9,273 nt of DNA from Bacteroidota bacterium (GTDB taxonomy: Bacteria > Bacteroidota > Bacteroidia > Bacteroidales > JAKIYJ01): the NCBI GenBank assembly GCA_022708585.1, contig JAKIYJ010000046.1, positions 1-9,273 of the forward strand, read 5' to 3'. The notes beneath the pieces were generated by a model that was given only the letters and a program-made list of their open reading frames with translations, did no database searches and was not told the origin of the DNA. A program made the translations under genes and the position numbers. Position 1 is the stretch's first letter. Each line of letters opens with the position of its first letter. Of the stretch, positions 1 to 6,986 are shown piece by piece.

Positions 1-18
1 TGTTAAAAATCCCTTATC

Positions 19-60
19 AACAACTATCGGGTAATGAGAACCTGAAGGAAGTTCCTTGCT
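19..60. repeat. 42-bp imperfect direct repeat, copy 1
   Basis: This 42-bp stretch lines up without gaps with 136-177. The outer parts match well: aacaacYatcgg at the left and gttccttgct at the right. The centre has diverged, and about 25 of 42 positions agree by eye. Within this copy, 45-57 is a small palindrome (AAGGAA-G-TTCCTT). The two copies flank the terminator hairpin at 99-135. I do not recognise the element. It could be a decayed small mobile or REP-like repeat, or a duplicated RNA structure. Confidence 0.45.
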
Positions 61-98
61 TAATTAAACCGGCCTCAATGTGCGGTGGGAGTTAATTT

Positions 99-135
99 AA
101 AAAAGTGAATGGGTCAAAAGGACCCAATTCACTTT
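99..135 (-). terminator. Intrinsic terminator of the glycan operon
   Basis: Read on the minus strand, bases 135-121 pair with 115-102 to form a stem of 14 base pairs. It has one bulged T at 126 and a five-base loop CTTTT at 120-116. A run of six T follows directly (104-99, of which 104-102 also pair at the stem base). This is a textbook rho-independent terminator and lies about 130 bases after the stop of the last gene (GT2, 268). Transcription from the other strand would meet the same hairpin but only a short T run, so the element mainly serves the minus-strand operon. Confidence 0.8.
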
Positions 136-177
136 AACAACCATCGGTACAAAGGTCACCTTCAGTCGTTCCTTGCT
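136..177. repeat. 42-bp imperfect direct repeat, copy 2
   Basis: Partner of the sequence at 19-60, with the same orientation and length and with conserved ends and a diverged middle. This copy has its own small palindrome at a different place (152-162, AAGGT-C-ACCTT). In minus-strand order it lies just before the terminator and copy 1 lies after it. Function unknown. No open reading frame covers it. The rest of 1-267 holds no gene that I can support. Confidence 0.45.
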
Positions 178-267
178 GATACAAAATTATGAAAAAAATA
201 TATACATTTGTCTTACAGAATTAAATTGTCCGATTTTTAGGGGGCTAAACCAATAATTCAGCTCTCA

Positions 268-1158
268 TCAAAAATCTTTATGAATTATTATTCTTATAAT
301 TCCATGAAAAATTCCAATGATAATTATAAGCAAGTAGAGTGGTAATAAAAATTTTAATCCATGTTTTTTATAATAATATATCGATTTACGATATGAATTA
401 ATTGAGTATGGATTAAGATAAGATGTAAAAAACTCTTTTATTGTGGGTTTATTATAAAAAATCCCCTGAGATGTCATCCTTTCATTTTCATATATACATG
501 CATCATAAGAAATAAAAACTTTTACGCCTGCTTTACTAGCCCTATAAGTAAAATCGGTGTCAGAACCATATTGAACAAACTTCTCGTCGTAACAACCAAT
601 TTTCTTTATAAGTTCAACGGGAATTAGAATTCCTCTGCCCGATAAATTTACAGATGGTTTGTAAGAATACAGCTTTGTTTTGTCAACTATACTGTACTTT
701 TTAAAATAAACCATATCTTTCATTCGCCATTTTATTGTTTTGCGTACACCCGAAAAAGTAATTCTATGAGGCAATGTACGTGTAAAAGAAGCCGAACCAA
801 CTATACAATTATTCCCTTCATTCTTTAAAACCTGAAACAAAAATGACAAATAATTCTCATCAAATTCAATATCATCATTTAAGGTTAAAATATAATCTGC
901 TTCTAAAGCTAATGCTTTTTTAATTCCCTCATTTATACATCGTGTGTACCACCATTGTCCATCTCCCTTTATTATTTCAACAATAGGATATTCTCTTTGT
1001 AACATTTCTAATGTCCCATCAGTAGAGCCATCAACAACAACAACTGGTAATATTCTACAACCTTCACATTTCTGTGATAATAAACAGTTTAATACGATTC
1101 TTAAATACTCCTTTCGATTATATGTAGGAATGATGGGCGTTAGCAAAATATCATTCAT
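268..1158 (-). CDS. GT2 family glycosyltransferase (rhamnosyltransferase-like)
   Basis: A 296-residue enzyme that should transfer a sugar from a nucleotide donor to a growing lipid-linked glycan at the cytoplasmic membrane. The GT-A fold shows in order: an N-terminal strand with PTYNR (residues 11-15), VVVVDGSTDGT around 39-49, the metal-binding LNDD at 93-96, SGRG at 173-176, and GSDTDF at 198-203, where the aspartates fit the usual catalytic and acceptor-binding position. The layout, including GDGQWWYTRCINEG (65-78), resembles the WbbL/RfbF group of GT2 rhamnosyltransferases. Sugar specificity cannot be read from sequence. The C-terminus has a hydrophobic segment (about 268-291) that probably anchors it to the membrane. 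The start is ATG without a clear ribosome site. This is the last gene of the operon, 88 bases after the GT4 stop and upstream of the terminator at 135-99. Confidence 0.88.
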   Translation of the reverse strand: MNDILLTPIIPTYNRKEYLRIVLNCLLSQKCEGCRILPVVVVDGSTDGTLEMLQREYPIVEIIKGDGQWWYTRCINEGIKKALALEADYILTLNDDIEFDENYLSFLFQVLKNEGNNCIVGSASFTRTLPHRITFSGVRKTIKWRMKDMVYFKKYSIVDKTKLYSYKPSVNLSGRGILIPVELIKKIGCYDEKFVQYGSDTDFTYRASKAGVKVFISYDACIYENERMTSQGIFYNKPTIKEFFTSYLNPYSINSYRKSIYYYKKHGLKFLLPLYLLIIIIGIFHGIIRIIIHKDF

Positions 1159-1246
1159 TGATTCTATTTTCCATGTTGTAACTTTAACTTTTGTTTAATT
1201 ATCCCTAAGGTACTCATCAATTTTTGATTTTACTGATTTGCTCAAA

Positions 1247-2497
1247 CTAATATTTTGATTTGTTATGTAAAACCTCATTATATAAATCAATATATTTTTG
1301 TGCAACAACACAATAATCAAAGTTTTTCAATACTTTTTCTCTAGCATTATAGGATAATTCATCAGGATTTTTATGATTCAAAACCCACATTATACCTTTT
1401 GCAAGGTCTTCCGTCTCAAATGGTTTTGCAAGATAGCCATTGTACAGATGGTCTATCATATCCGGGTTGCCCCCAATATTAAATGCCACAACAGGAGTGG
1501 CGCAAGATAACGATTCAAGCACTATATTTGACATGTTTTCTTGCAATGAAGGTAGTACTGTAACATCAACGGCACTGTACAAAGATCTTAGTGACTCGTC
1601 GTCAGAGAGTTTACCTAAATAATGTGCTTTAAAATTAAAATCGGGAGAATTGTCAGGCTCTTTTGCACCAAAAACGACCAGTTCTATTTCTTGAATATTA
1701 AGCAGCCGCAAAGCCTCAGACAGCTCTTTAAATCCTTTTCGTGTATCGCTTGTAGCTCCCATAGCGCCAAACAAAATTAGTTTTTTTTCTTGAGGCAACT
1801 GAAGATCTTTTCTTGCTGTATTTTTTAAAATGGGGGAAAAAAAATTGACATCAATTGTACTACTTATATTTCTTATTTCTTTTTTGTATAACAAACTGCT
1901 TTTCTTCGCACTTTCTGCTAACCAATTACTATGTCCAATAATTTTTAATTCTTTAATTTTTGAATACGTTTTATTTTTTCGGTTATAATTTTTTTTACTA
2001 AGGTCATTTACTTTATTAGAGCCAAGTATGGGGCAAGCACCACAATTATGAGTGTATTTATTACAATAATTATCGTAATGACAGCCCCCTGTAAAAGCCC
2101 ACATATCTAATAATGACCAAACCACTGGCTTGTTTATTTTTGTAAGTTCTTCAATACGCAACATACCTCCCGCTATCCAGTGCAAATGAACAATATCGGC
2201 ATTGCTTCGATTTATCATTTTCAACAAGCCAATTGATGGCACCCATGCTGTAGAAAAAATATTTTTTTCTCGTTTTCTGTAAAACAAAACGGGAATATTA
2301 TCAAAAATTTGTCGAAGGAATACAAGTCCTTTAGTATGTTTTGAAAAGTTTGAAAACACCTCTTTATCGCTTCCTGTTTTAGATTGCACAAGCATTTGCG
2401 ACTCCACACCTGCTCTTAGTAATGCCTCATGCAAACGATAGGTTGCACGAGCAGCGCCACCAAACATATCATATGTATTTACTATTAAAACTTTCAC
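1247..2497 (-). CDS. GT4 family glycosyltransferase
   Basis: A 416-residue retaining glycosyltransferase with two Rossmann domains (GT-B fold). The N-terminal domain opens with MKVLIVNTYDMFGGAARATY, where the glycine-rich loop (GGAARA, 13-18) is typical of the family. The C-terminal donor domain holds the E-x7-E motif (E320 and E328 in ENMSNIVLE), followed by SCATPVVAFNIGGNPD. Between them is a cysteine-rich patch (C139, C145, C152, C155, with H140), seen in a WcaC-like subset of bacterial GT4 enzymes. It may bind a metal or form a structural knot. The start codon is GTG at 2497-2495, overlapping the TGA stop of the preceding methyltransferase in a GTGA junction, which suggests translational coupling. 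Donor and acceptor are unknown. Base composition is visibly less AT-rich than in the 5300-7100 part of the cluster. Confidence 0.9.
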   Translation of the reverse strand: MKVLIVNTYDMFGGAARATYRLHEALLRAGVESQMLVQSKTGSDKEVFSNFSKHTKGLVFLRQIFDNIPVLFYRKREKNIFSTAWVPSIGLLKMINRSNADIVHLHWIAGGMLRIEELTKINKPVVWSLLDMWAFTGGCHYDNYCNKYTHNCGACPILGSNKVNDLSKKNYNRKNKTYSKIKELKIIGHSNWLAESAKKSSLLYKKEIRNISSTIDVNFFSPILKNTARKDLQLPQEKKLILFGAMGATSDTRKGFKELSEALRLLNIQEIELVVFGAKEPDNSPDFNFKAHYLGKLSDDESLRSLYSAVDVTVLPSLQENMSNIVLESLSCATPVVAFNIGGNPDMIDHLYNGYLAKPFETEDLAKGIMWVLNHKNPDELSYNAREKVLKNFDYCVVAQKYIDLYNEVLHNKSKY

Positions 2498-3327
2498 TTA
2501 AATAGTTTTAAGAATTTTGAAATTATACTTGCTAAAAAATTTAATAATGGACCTATTATTTTTGATACTTTTTCTGCATTCCTAGCTTTTTTCAAAGACA
2601 AGTGCCTGTATTTTTCATAAACCTCTGCATATTCTGCACCTTTAATATTTCCTACTTTCTTTAAGCCCATGGCTCTCATTACAAAAGGGAAAGTGTATCT
2701 TAAATGAAAAGTATTTGGTAAATGGCATTTAATAACAGGATAAAAACAATTAGCAAAAATTAAAAAACCTTCTGTTTTAGTATGTTTTGAGATATAAAAT
2801 GCAAGGGCTATAGGGTCTTCTACATGCTCAAGAACATCTTGAGCAATGCACACATCGAAATCATTATATCCAAAATCATCATGAAAAGAAATGTTCAGTA
2901 TAGAAGAGTTTAATGCTTTGGCTAGGTTTGAAGGAAATGGCTCAATAATATGAACATTTGCACTAGGAATGTCCATTGCTATTTTTCTGGAAAGAGAACC
3001 GAATCCACCCCCATAATCTGCAACTTTTTTAGCATTTATGGAATTAATGTAATGGGCTATATTTGTCCGGTACTTATTCGACAAAGCATCTTGTTCGGAA
3101 AATACTCCATTAATAAGCCATACCGGATGACTATAAAACAAGTGTATGGGCTGACCTTCAAGTAATATTTTATTATTTAATTTTAACCCATCCCATATTC
3201 TATCCATTTCTTTCCAAATCCATTCTATTGGCGGAAGCTTATCTGGTAAGCTTTTCAAATAAATCATTTCTTCGCTGCTTAAAGCAAAAAGTGGTATATT
3301 GAACCCCCATAAAGAGAAATTGTCCAT
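2494..3327 (-). CDS. Class I SAM-dependent methyltransferase
   Basis: A 277-residue protein with a Rossmann-type SAM-binding core in the middle: motif I VADYGGGFGSL (102-112), an acidic end of strand 2 in HIIEPFP (126-132), and DVLEHVEDP (164-172) before strand 5. It belongs to the Methyltransf_11/23 type by these motifs. The first 90 residues carry a Trp-rich segment (IEWIWKEMDRIWDGL, 34-48) that I do not recognise. The C-terminal 65 residues are basic and end in a short hydrophobic helix that could touch the membrane. In this operon it most likely O- or N-methylates a sugar in the glycan or caps the chain. That is inference from context. The ATG start is eight bases after the read-through stop of the preceding methyltransferase (3336), and the stop overlaps the GT4 start. 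Confidence 0.82.
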   Translation of the reverse strand: MDNFSLWGFNIPLFALSSEEMIYLKSLPDKLPPIEWIWKEMDRIWDGLKLNNKILLEGQPIHLFYSHPVWLINGVFSEQDALSNKYRTNIAHYINSINAKKVADYGGGFGSLSRKIAMDIPSANVHIIEPFPSNLAKALNSSILNISFHDDFGYNDFDVCIAQDVLEHVEDPIALAFYISKHTKTEGFLIFANCFYPVIKCHLPNTFHLRYTFPFVMRAMGLKKVGNIKGAEYAEVYEKYRHLSLKKARNAEKVSKIIGPLLNFLASIISKFLKLFK

Positions 3328-3335
3328 TTAAAATA

Positions 3336-4072
3336 TTATTTTTTAATATTTTTCTTTTGAGCTAGTATCACATTATCTAAATAAAAATCATCATTTTTTG
3401 GTAGGATTTTAGAAAAAATTAATCCCAAAATATTAATCGGCGCAATTAATAATAGGATTAGAATAACGTCGAGGTATTTTCTTTTACTAAAACAGTTTTT
3501 GTATATGTAAGCAATGAGTAATTGGGCTACTGCTGTATAGTTTGAGGCAGTTTTTTTACATTTATAAGTTCAAAATTATGTTTTTCTAGCACATATTTTA
3601 TAGCCATCGACGTGTATCTCCCATAATCATAGGGCTTTTCATGCTCGGGCCAAAACAATGGCACAGTCAGAAGTAAAAATCCATCATCTTTTAATACTTT
3701 ATGGGCTTCTTCTAAAAATATTTCAGGTTCAAAAACATGTTCTAAAACCTGAGTCGAAATTATAGAGTCAAATGTATGTGTTTCAAAAGGCAGACTTTCC
3801 CCATCATAATACACATCGGCACTTTTCGACAATCTGTTTTGGGGTGTATCTACTTCCAATCCAATATAGTCATCACAAACTATCATATGCCGATATGGTT
3901 TATTGCCACAACCTATATCTAAAACTTTTCCATGCACATTCCCAATCAATAATGAAATGTTATCATATAATGACTTTCTTGAAAAATAAAAAGGATTAAT
4001 AAATAAACCAAGCCAAGATGGTTTAAATTGTTCTTTGAGATATATTCGTTTAATTGTTTTTTTTAGAGACAT
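3336..4072 (-). CDS. Class I SAM methyltransferase, frame broken at an A7 tract
   Basis: In the starting frame the gene encodes 181 residues and stops at 3527. Motif I VLDIGCGNKPY (50-60), QVLEHVFEP (108-116) and PLFWPEHEKPYDYGRYT (138-154) place it in the same family as the enzyme at 6983-7674. At residues 172-174 (VKK) the coding strand has seven A (3557-3551). Re-reading one A puts translation into the -1 frame, which stays open for 71 more codons to TAA at 3338-3336, giving 245 residues. The added part begins TASNYTAVAQLLIAYIYKN, continues with a hydrophobic stretch containing IAPINILGLIFSKILP, and ends FYLDNVILAQKK. This is the kind of C-terminus I expect for this family. It also turns a gap of nearly 200 bases before the next gene into eight bases. 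The gene is therefore frameshifted, recoded, slippage-prone or mis-sequenced, not naturally short. The ATG start overlaps the previous glycosyltransferase by ten bases. Confidence 0.85.
3551..3557 (-). other. Slippery A7 heptamer at the frame break
   Basis: In the zero frame the codons are GTA AAA AAA CTG, so the run reads A_AAA_AAA, which has the X_XXY_YYZ form used by -1 ribosomal frameshifting. Seven codons later the zero frame stops. A five-base stem can form between 3551-3547 and 3533-3529 (ACTGC with GCAGT). It starts almost at the run, closer than the usual 5-9 base spacer, so I do not count it as a stimulator. One missing base in the run explains the data equally well. Confidence 0.6.
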
Positions 4073-4962
4073 TTTTTTATAAAATAATTAATAAGCCATT
4101 TCAAATTATAATGTCTTTGATTTTTATAAAAATTTTTAACTCTTTCTAAGGCAGTGGCGTTTTCAATAATGTCATCATGCGCCAACTTTATTTCCTGAAT
4201 ATTTATATCTGAGTCGAACATCTTGGTTAAAGGGCAATTTACTCCGGTTTCATCATTCCCAACATTTTTCACAAGAGTTTTAGAAGGGTTTACACATAAT
4301 CCGTCTTTAATAAAAATGCTTGCATACCAATATATGGCCCAAGTATTCATTTTTCCGTTTTTATTAGCTAAAACCTGTTTCCAAAAGTTATCTGCACCAT
4401 CTAAATTAAAACGGGTAATTTGCTCTTTGGAAAAGTTTTTTATAAGACTGTCTGTATTTTTTTCAAAGTATTTCCAGCGGTCCGCCCATGTAGCCCAGCC
4501 CCAGCAATTCATTAAACGCCATAAGAAAACATCTCCTAAACCATTGGTGTCAATAGGATAGTTCCAGCCGCTTATATGCCACACTTTTTTCTTATCCTTA
4601 TAAAAATCAAGAGCTTCATTCATAAATTTTAAAAAATAGGGGCTGGTAACCAAATCGTCTTCAAGGACTATTATTTTTCCATATTTATTTACAATACTTG
4701 TAACGCCATCAATAATAGAGTCAGCCAAACCCCAGTTTTTTTCACGCTCAATAATTGTTATTTTTTTAAAACCTTTAATTGTATTGATATAACTACGCAC
4801 CTCTTTTACTTTTTCAATTGATTTTTTATCTTTTGAGGCATCGCTATATATAAATAACTCACTTTCTGCTGCCAACACATTTTGTTGCAAGGCTTCTATT
4901 GTTTGCCTTGTATGCCAGGGACGATTATATGTAAATAATACAATTGAAGCTAAATCTTTCAT
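4063..4962 (-). CDS. GT-A fold glycosyltransferase (GT2-like)
   Basis: A 299-residue cytoplasmic glycosyltransferase. The N-terminus SIVLFTYNRPWHTRQTIEAL (6-25) is the nucleotide-sugar binding start of a GT-A domain. YSDASKD (39-45) follows, and the metal-binding acidic motif is LEDDL at 100-104. WGWATWADRW (154-163) and KNVGNDETG (232-240) are hallmarks of a widespread family often annotated as GT2 or as an N-acetylglucosaminyltransferase-like sugar transferase. Length is normal and no motif is missing. The donor cannot be inferred. The start is ATG in an AT-rich leader without a visible ribosome site. Upstream lies decayed sequence (5018-5276), not an active gene, so expression probably depends on read-through from the GT8 gene. 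The stop overlaps the following methyltransferase by ten bases. Confidence 0.86.
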   Translation of the reverse strand: MKDLASIVLFTYNRPWHTRQTIEALQQNVLAAESELFIYSDASKDKKSIEKVKEVRSYINTIKGFKKITIIEREKNWGLADSIIDGVTSIVNKYGKIIVLEDDLVTSPYFLKFMNEALDFYKDKKKVWHISGWNYPIDTNGLGDVFLWRLMNCWGWATWADRWKYFEKNTDSLIKNFSKEQITRFNLDGADNFWKQVLANKNGKMNTWAIYWYASIFIKDGLCVNPSKTLVKNVGNDETGVNCPLTKMFDSDINIQEIKLAHDDIIENATALERVKNFYKNQRHYNLKWLINYFIKKCL

Positions 4963-5017
4963 AAAATTATATATTTAAATTCTAGTAAAATAATTTTGTA
5001 TATGACAATAATTACAA

Positions 5018-5276
5018 TTAATTGAATATCAGTAAAAATGCCATTTTATATGATTCATCATTGCAAATTTTCAGAAAGGTACTGAATTTAGCACGCATAA
5101 AGTTCTTTGGTTTATTAATTAGGCACTTTATGAAACTCAAACTGTAAATTAAAATTAAAAAAATCAACGTTTTAACATGATTAAATACATTTTTTAGGTA
5201 TGGGTTTGTATTTCTTGCATAAATGTTTTATTTTAATTAATTGGATGATTTTAATTATGTTGCAAACTTTTGTCAT
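5018..5276 (-). pseudogene. Remnant of a lost GT2-type glycosyltransferase gene
   Basis: This 310-base gap between two glycosyltransferase genes is not empty. An ATG at 5276-5274 overlaps the GT8 stop (ATGA) as a real next gene would, but that frame ends after 31 codons (MTKVCNIIKIIQLIK... stop 5183-5181). In another frame, 70 codons without a start run from 5230 to a TAA at 5020-5018. They begin NIYARNTNPYLKNVFNHVKT, then a hydrophobic stretch LIFFLILIYSLSFIKCLI, then a basic tail with NFMRAKFSTFLKICND. The order aromatic-RN, basic, membrane helix, basic RA-type tail resembles the C-terminus of GT2 rhamnosyltransferase-like proteins such as the one at 268-1158. No catalytic region survives. 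I read it as the two ends of a gene with its middle deleted. The C-terminal assignment rests on pattern only. The last 55 bases before 4962 show nothing. Confidence 0.45.
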
Positions 5277-6169
5277 GGGCTTAGTTTTTTTATTGAATTT
5301 TTTATTGTCTTTGGAATCATCATTGAAATAACATTTCTAAATGTAAAATCTTCAGAAAAATAATGATAAAATGGAGACATCCTGAAATATTTCCAGTAAA
5401 GATTTTTATAAGGATGATTGCTTCTGAAATGCCATGGCTTTAACGAGCCGGTATAGTGAATAATTATTGGAGTTTCTCTTGCCTCTTTTAATTCTAATGT
5501 TGAAAAACAATTATTTTTTAAATCAAAATCTTTTTCAAAAATACATGATTGCTGATTATATTTTAATGGGATATTTTTCCAATTACCATCAATAATAGAA
5601 TTAAGCCCATCCTGATCAACCAATAATATTTTTTCAGAATTTGATTTAGTAAATTCAACAACGCGATTCTTAAGGTTGTTTGATCTCCAATAATCCATAT
5701 TAATTAAAAGAACACCAGAATTAAAATATTTTGAATCTAAGCTCATACCAAGTTCTTTCTGTCTCGTGGTGGAAGGATTTTCAACAGCTCCCACATAAAA
5801 ATTATCTATCTCAAAGTCAAATAAAGACTCAATAGAACCATTTACAATTACGTCAACATCTAAATAGAGAACTTTACTCTCGAAGACTACATCTGGTATT
5901 AATAGCCGGTAATAATTAGCCTTTGAAAAATGTGAACCTATTACTAAATCATCAAATAACGTATCGTTAATCTCAATAAAGGTAACATTACATTTATATT
6001 TTTCTGCAACACTTTCAATTTTTTTTAAATTAATTAAATCAATATCGTTATATAAAATAAAAATATTTAATTCTATATTTTTATTGTTTTCAATTAACGA
6101 AATCATAGCTACAGATAAATGTTTAATATATTGATTATCTGTAGTAAAAACTATATTATAGCTCTTCAT
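5273..6169 (-). CDS. GT8 family glycosyltransferase (LgtC/RfaJ-like)
   Basis: A 298-residue retaining glycosyltransferase of the family that adds galactose or glucose to lipopolysaccharide cores and related glycans. Signature elements are complete: NIVFTTDNQYIKHLSVAMIS at the N-terminus, SKANYYRLLIPD (82-93), the metal-binding DxD in LYLDVDVIV (D104 and D106), YFNSGVLLINMDYWR (148-162), DQDGLN (185-190), and HYTGSLKPWH (238-247), which closes over the donor. The DxD and HxxGxxKPW residues are the known Mn and diphosphate ligands of this family. The tail after 255 is basic with aromatic residues (YWKYFRMSPFYHYF), as in membrane-bound GT8 enzymes. It starts with ATG inside the end of the FkbM-like gene (14-base overlap). 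Its TGA overlaps the ATG of the decayed next gene. The gene is very AT-rich, like its upstream neighbour. Confidence 0.93.
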   Translation of the reverse strand: MKSYNIVFTTDNQYIKHLSVAMISLIENNKNIELNIFILYNDIDLINLKKIESVAEKYKCNVTFIEINDTLFDDLVIGSHFSKANYYRLLIPDVVFESKVLYLDVDVIVNGSIESLFDFEIDNFYVGAVENPSTTRQKELGMSLDSKYFNSGVLLINMDYWRSNNLKNRVVEFTKSNSEKILLVDQDGLNSIIDGNWKNIPLKYNQQSCIFEKDFDLKNNCFSTLELKEARETPIIIHYTGSLKPWHFRSNHPYKNLYWKYFRMSPFYHYFSEDFTFRNVISMMIPKTIKNSIKKLSP

Positions 6170-6986
6170 AAATACTTTTCATATAAATAAATTTCATATA
6201 TTTTGGCCTTCTCTCATCCGTCATATAGATTTGATATTCTTTTGTGGCTTCATTTGGTATTGTATAGCTATTTTTTCTAAAAGGATAATCTACAACAATT
6301 TTAATAATGTGAGTCAGATAAAACCTCTTAATTAACTCATCTGTAATATTAGGCACGAAGCAATCGTGAGTTTCAACTATTATATCAACATATTTAAGAT
6401 TATTTACTTTTAAAGGATCTAATAATACCTTTTCAAATCCTTCAATATCACAAAATACAAGCGTATTTACCTTACACAAAGAATTCAATTCTTGGTGTGA
6501 GCATTCTGATTTTATTTGAATATTTGTTATATTATTAATAATTTTAAGTTCATTTAATTTTCTTCTTGCTTCATCATTAATATCATAAGCGATAACAAAA
6601 GAATTTGGCATTTTTAACGCAAAACCGACAGCATAATAGCCCTCAGCACACCCAATATCAATAATGTATCTATATTTTTTTTTATAAATAGCTTCATCTA
6701 TCCATTCTTGAATAGGTTCTTCATACGATCCTAAAATCTTTGGAAGTAATGCACTTCCTAATGAATTATTTATATATTTCATCCCTTTAAATGGTCCATT
6801 ATGAATTATGAATTCATTATTAAACACATCTTCCATTATCTTTGTTTCTGCTGCAATTCTTATTTTCTTTTTTTCTTCTATAATCTTTAAATTTCTTTTC
6901 TGTCTTTTTTTTGAATATAGAGAATAAGAATAGATTTTTTTTAAAATCTTATAAAGTTTTGTATAATTTTTTAAAACTATTTTCAT
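6156..6986 (-). CDS. FkbM-like SAM-dependent methyltransferase
   Basis: A 276-residue methyltransferase. The N-terminal 55 residues are strongly basic (YSKKRQKRNLKIIEEKKKIR), perhaps for membrane or lipid-acceptor contact. The SAM-binding core has IIDIGCAEGYYAVGFAL (108-124) as motif I, IAYDIND (132-138) at strand 2, and VFCDIEGFEKVLL (177-189), the D-x-EG motif characteristic of FkbM-type enzymes. FkbM relatives in polysaccharide clusters methylate sugar hydroxyls, which is the likely role here, though the substrate is unknown. The C-terminus ends with DERRPKYMKFIYMKS. The start ATG (6986-6984) forms an ATGA overlap with the read-through stop of the upstream methyltransferase, which supports that reading. 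It overlaps GT8 by 14 bases. A T9 tract inside it (6675-6683) is in frame. Confidence 0.82.
   Translation of the reverse strand: MKIVLKNYTKLYKILKKIYSYSLYSKKRQKRNLKIIEEKKKIRIAAETKIMEDVFNNEFIIHNGPFKGMKYINNSLGSALLPKILGSYEEPIQEWIDEAIYKKKYRYIIDIGCAEGYYAVGFALKMPNSFVIAYDINDEARRKLNELKIINNITNIQIKSECSHQELNSLCKVNTLVFCDIEGFEKVLLDPLKVNNLKYVDIIVETHDCFVPNITDELIKRFYLTHIIKIVVDYPFRKNSYTIPNEATKEYQIYMTDERRPKYMKFIYMKSIYEEL

Noticed and set aside
61..135. Group II intron piece, because of GTGCG followed by GTGGGAGTT near 80-93
   Set aside because: No domain V hairpin or reverse transcriptase is present, and the hairpin here is better explained as a terminator.
203..210. Plus-strand TACATTTG matching the Bacteroidota -7 box
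   Set aside because: No properly spaced -33 TTTG is found, and the transcript would run antisense into the GT2 gene with no gene to serve.
944..1198. Plus-strand open frames (here and at 1440-1622, 2950-3165, 3772-3999 and 4223-4561)
   Set aside because: Each lies opposite a well-supported minus-strand gene with recognisable domains, and none shows family motifs. They are shadows.
1195..1278. Small minus-strand frame of 27 residues, ending KSKIDEYLRDN, overlapping the GT4 end
   Set aside because: It could be a shifted GT4 tail, but GT4 already ends normally and no homopolymer slip site links the frames. The length is compatible with chance.
2221..2409. A 62-residue minus-strand frame inside the GT4 gene
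   Set aside because: It overlaps the GT4 coding region in another frame and has low-complexity content without motifs.
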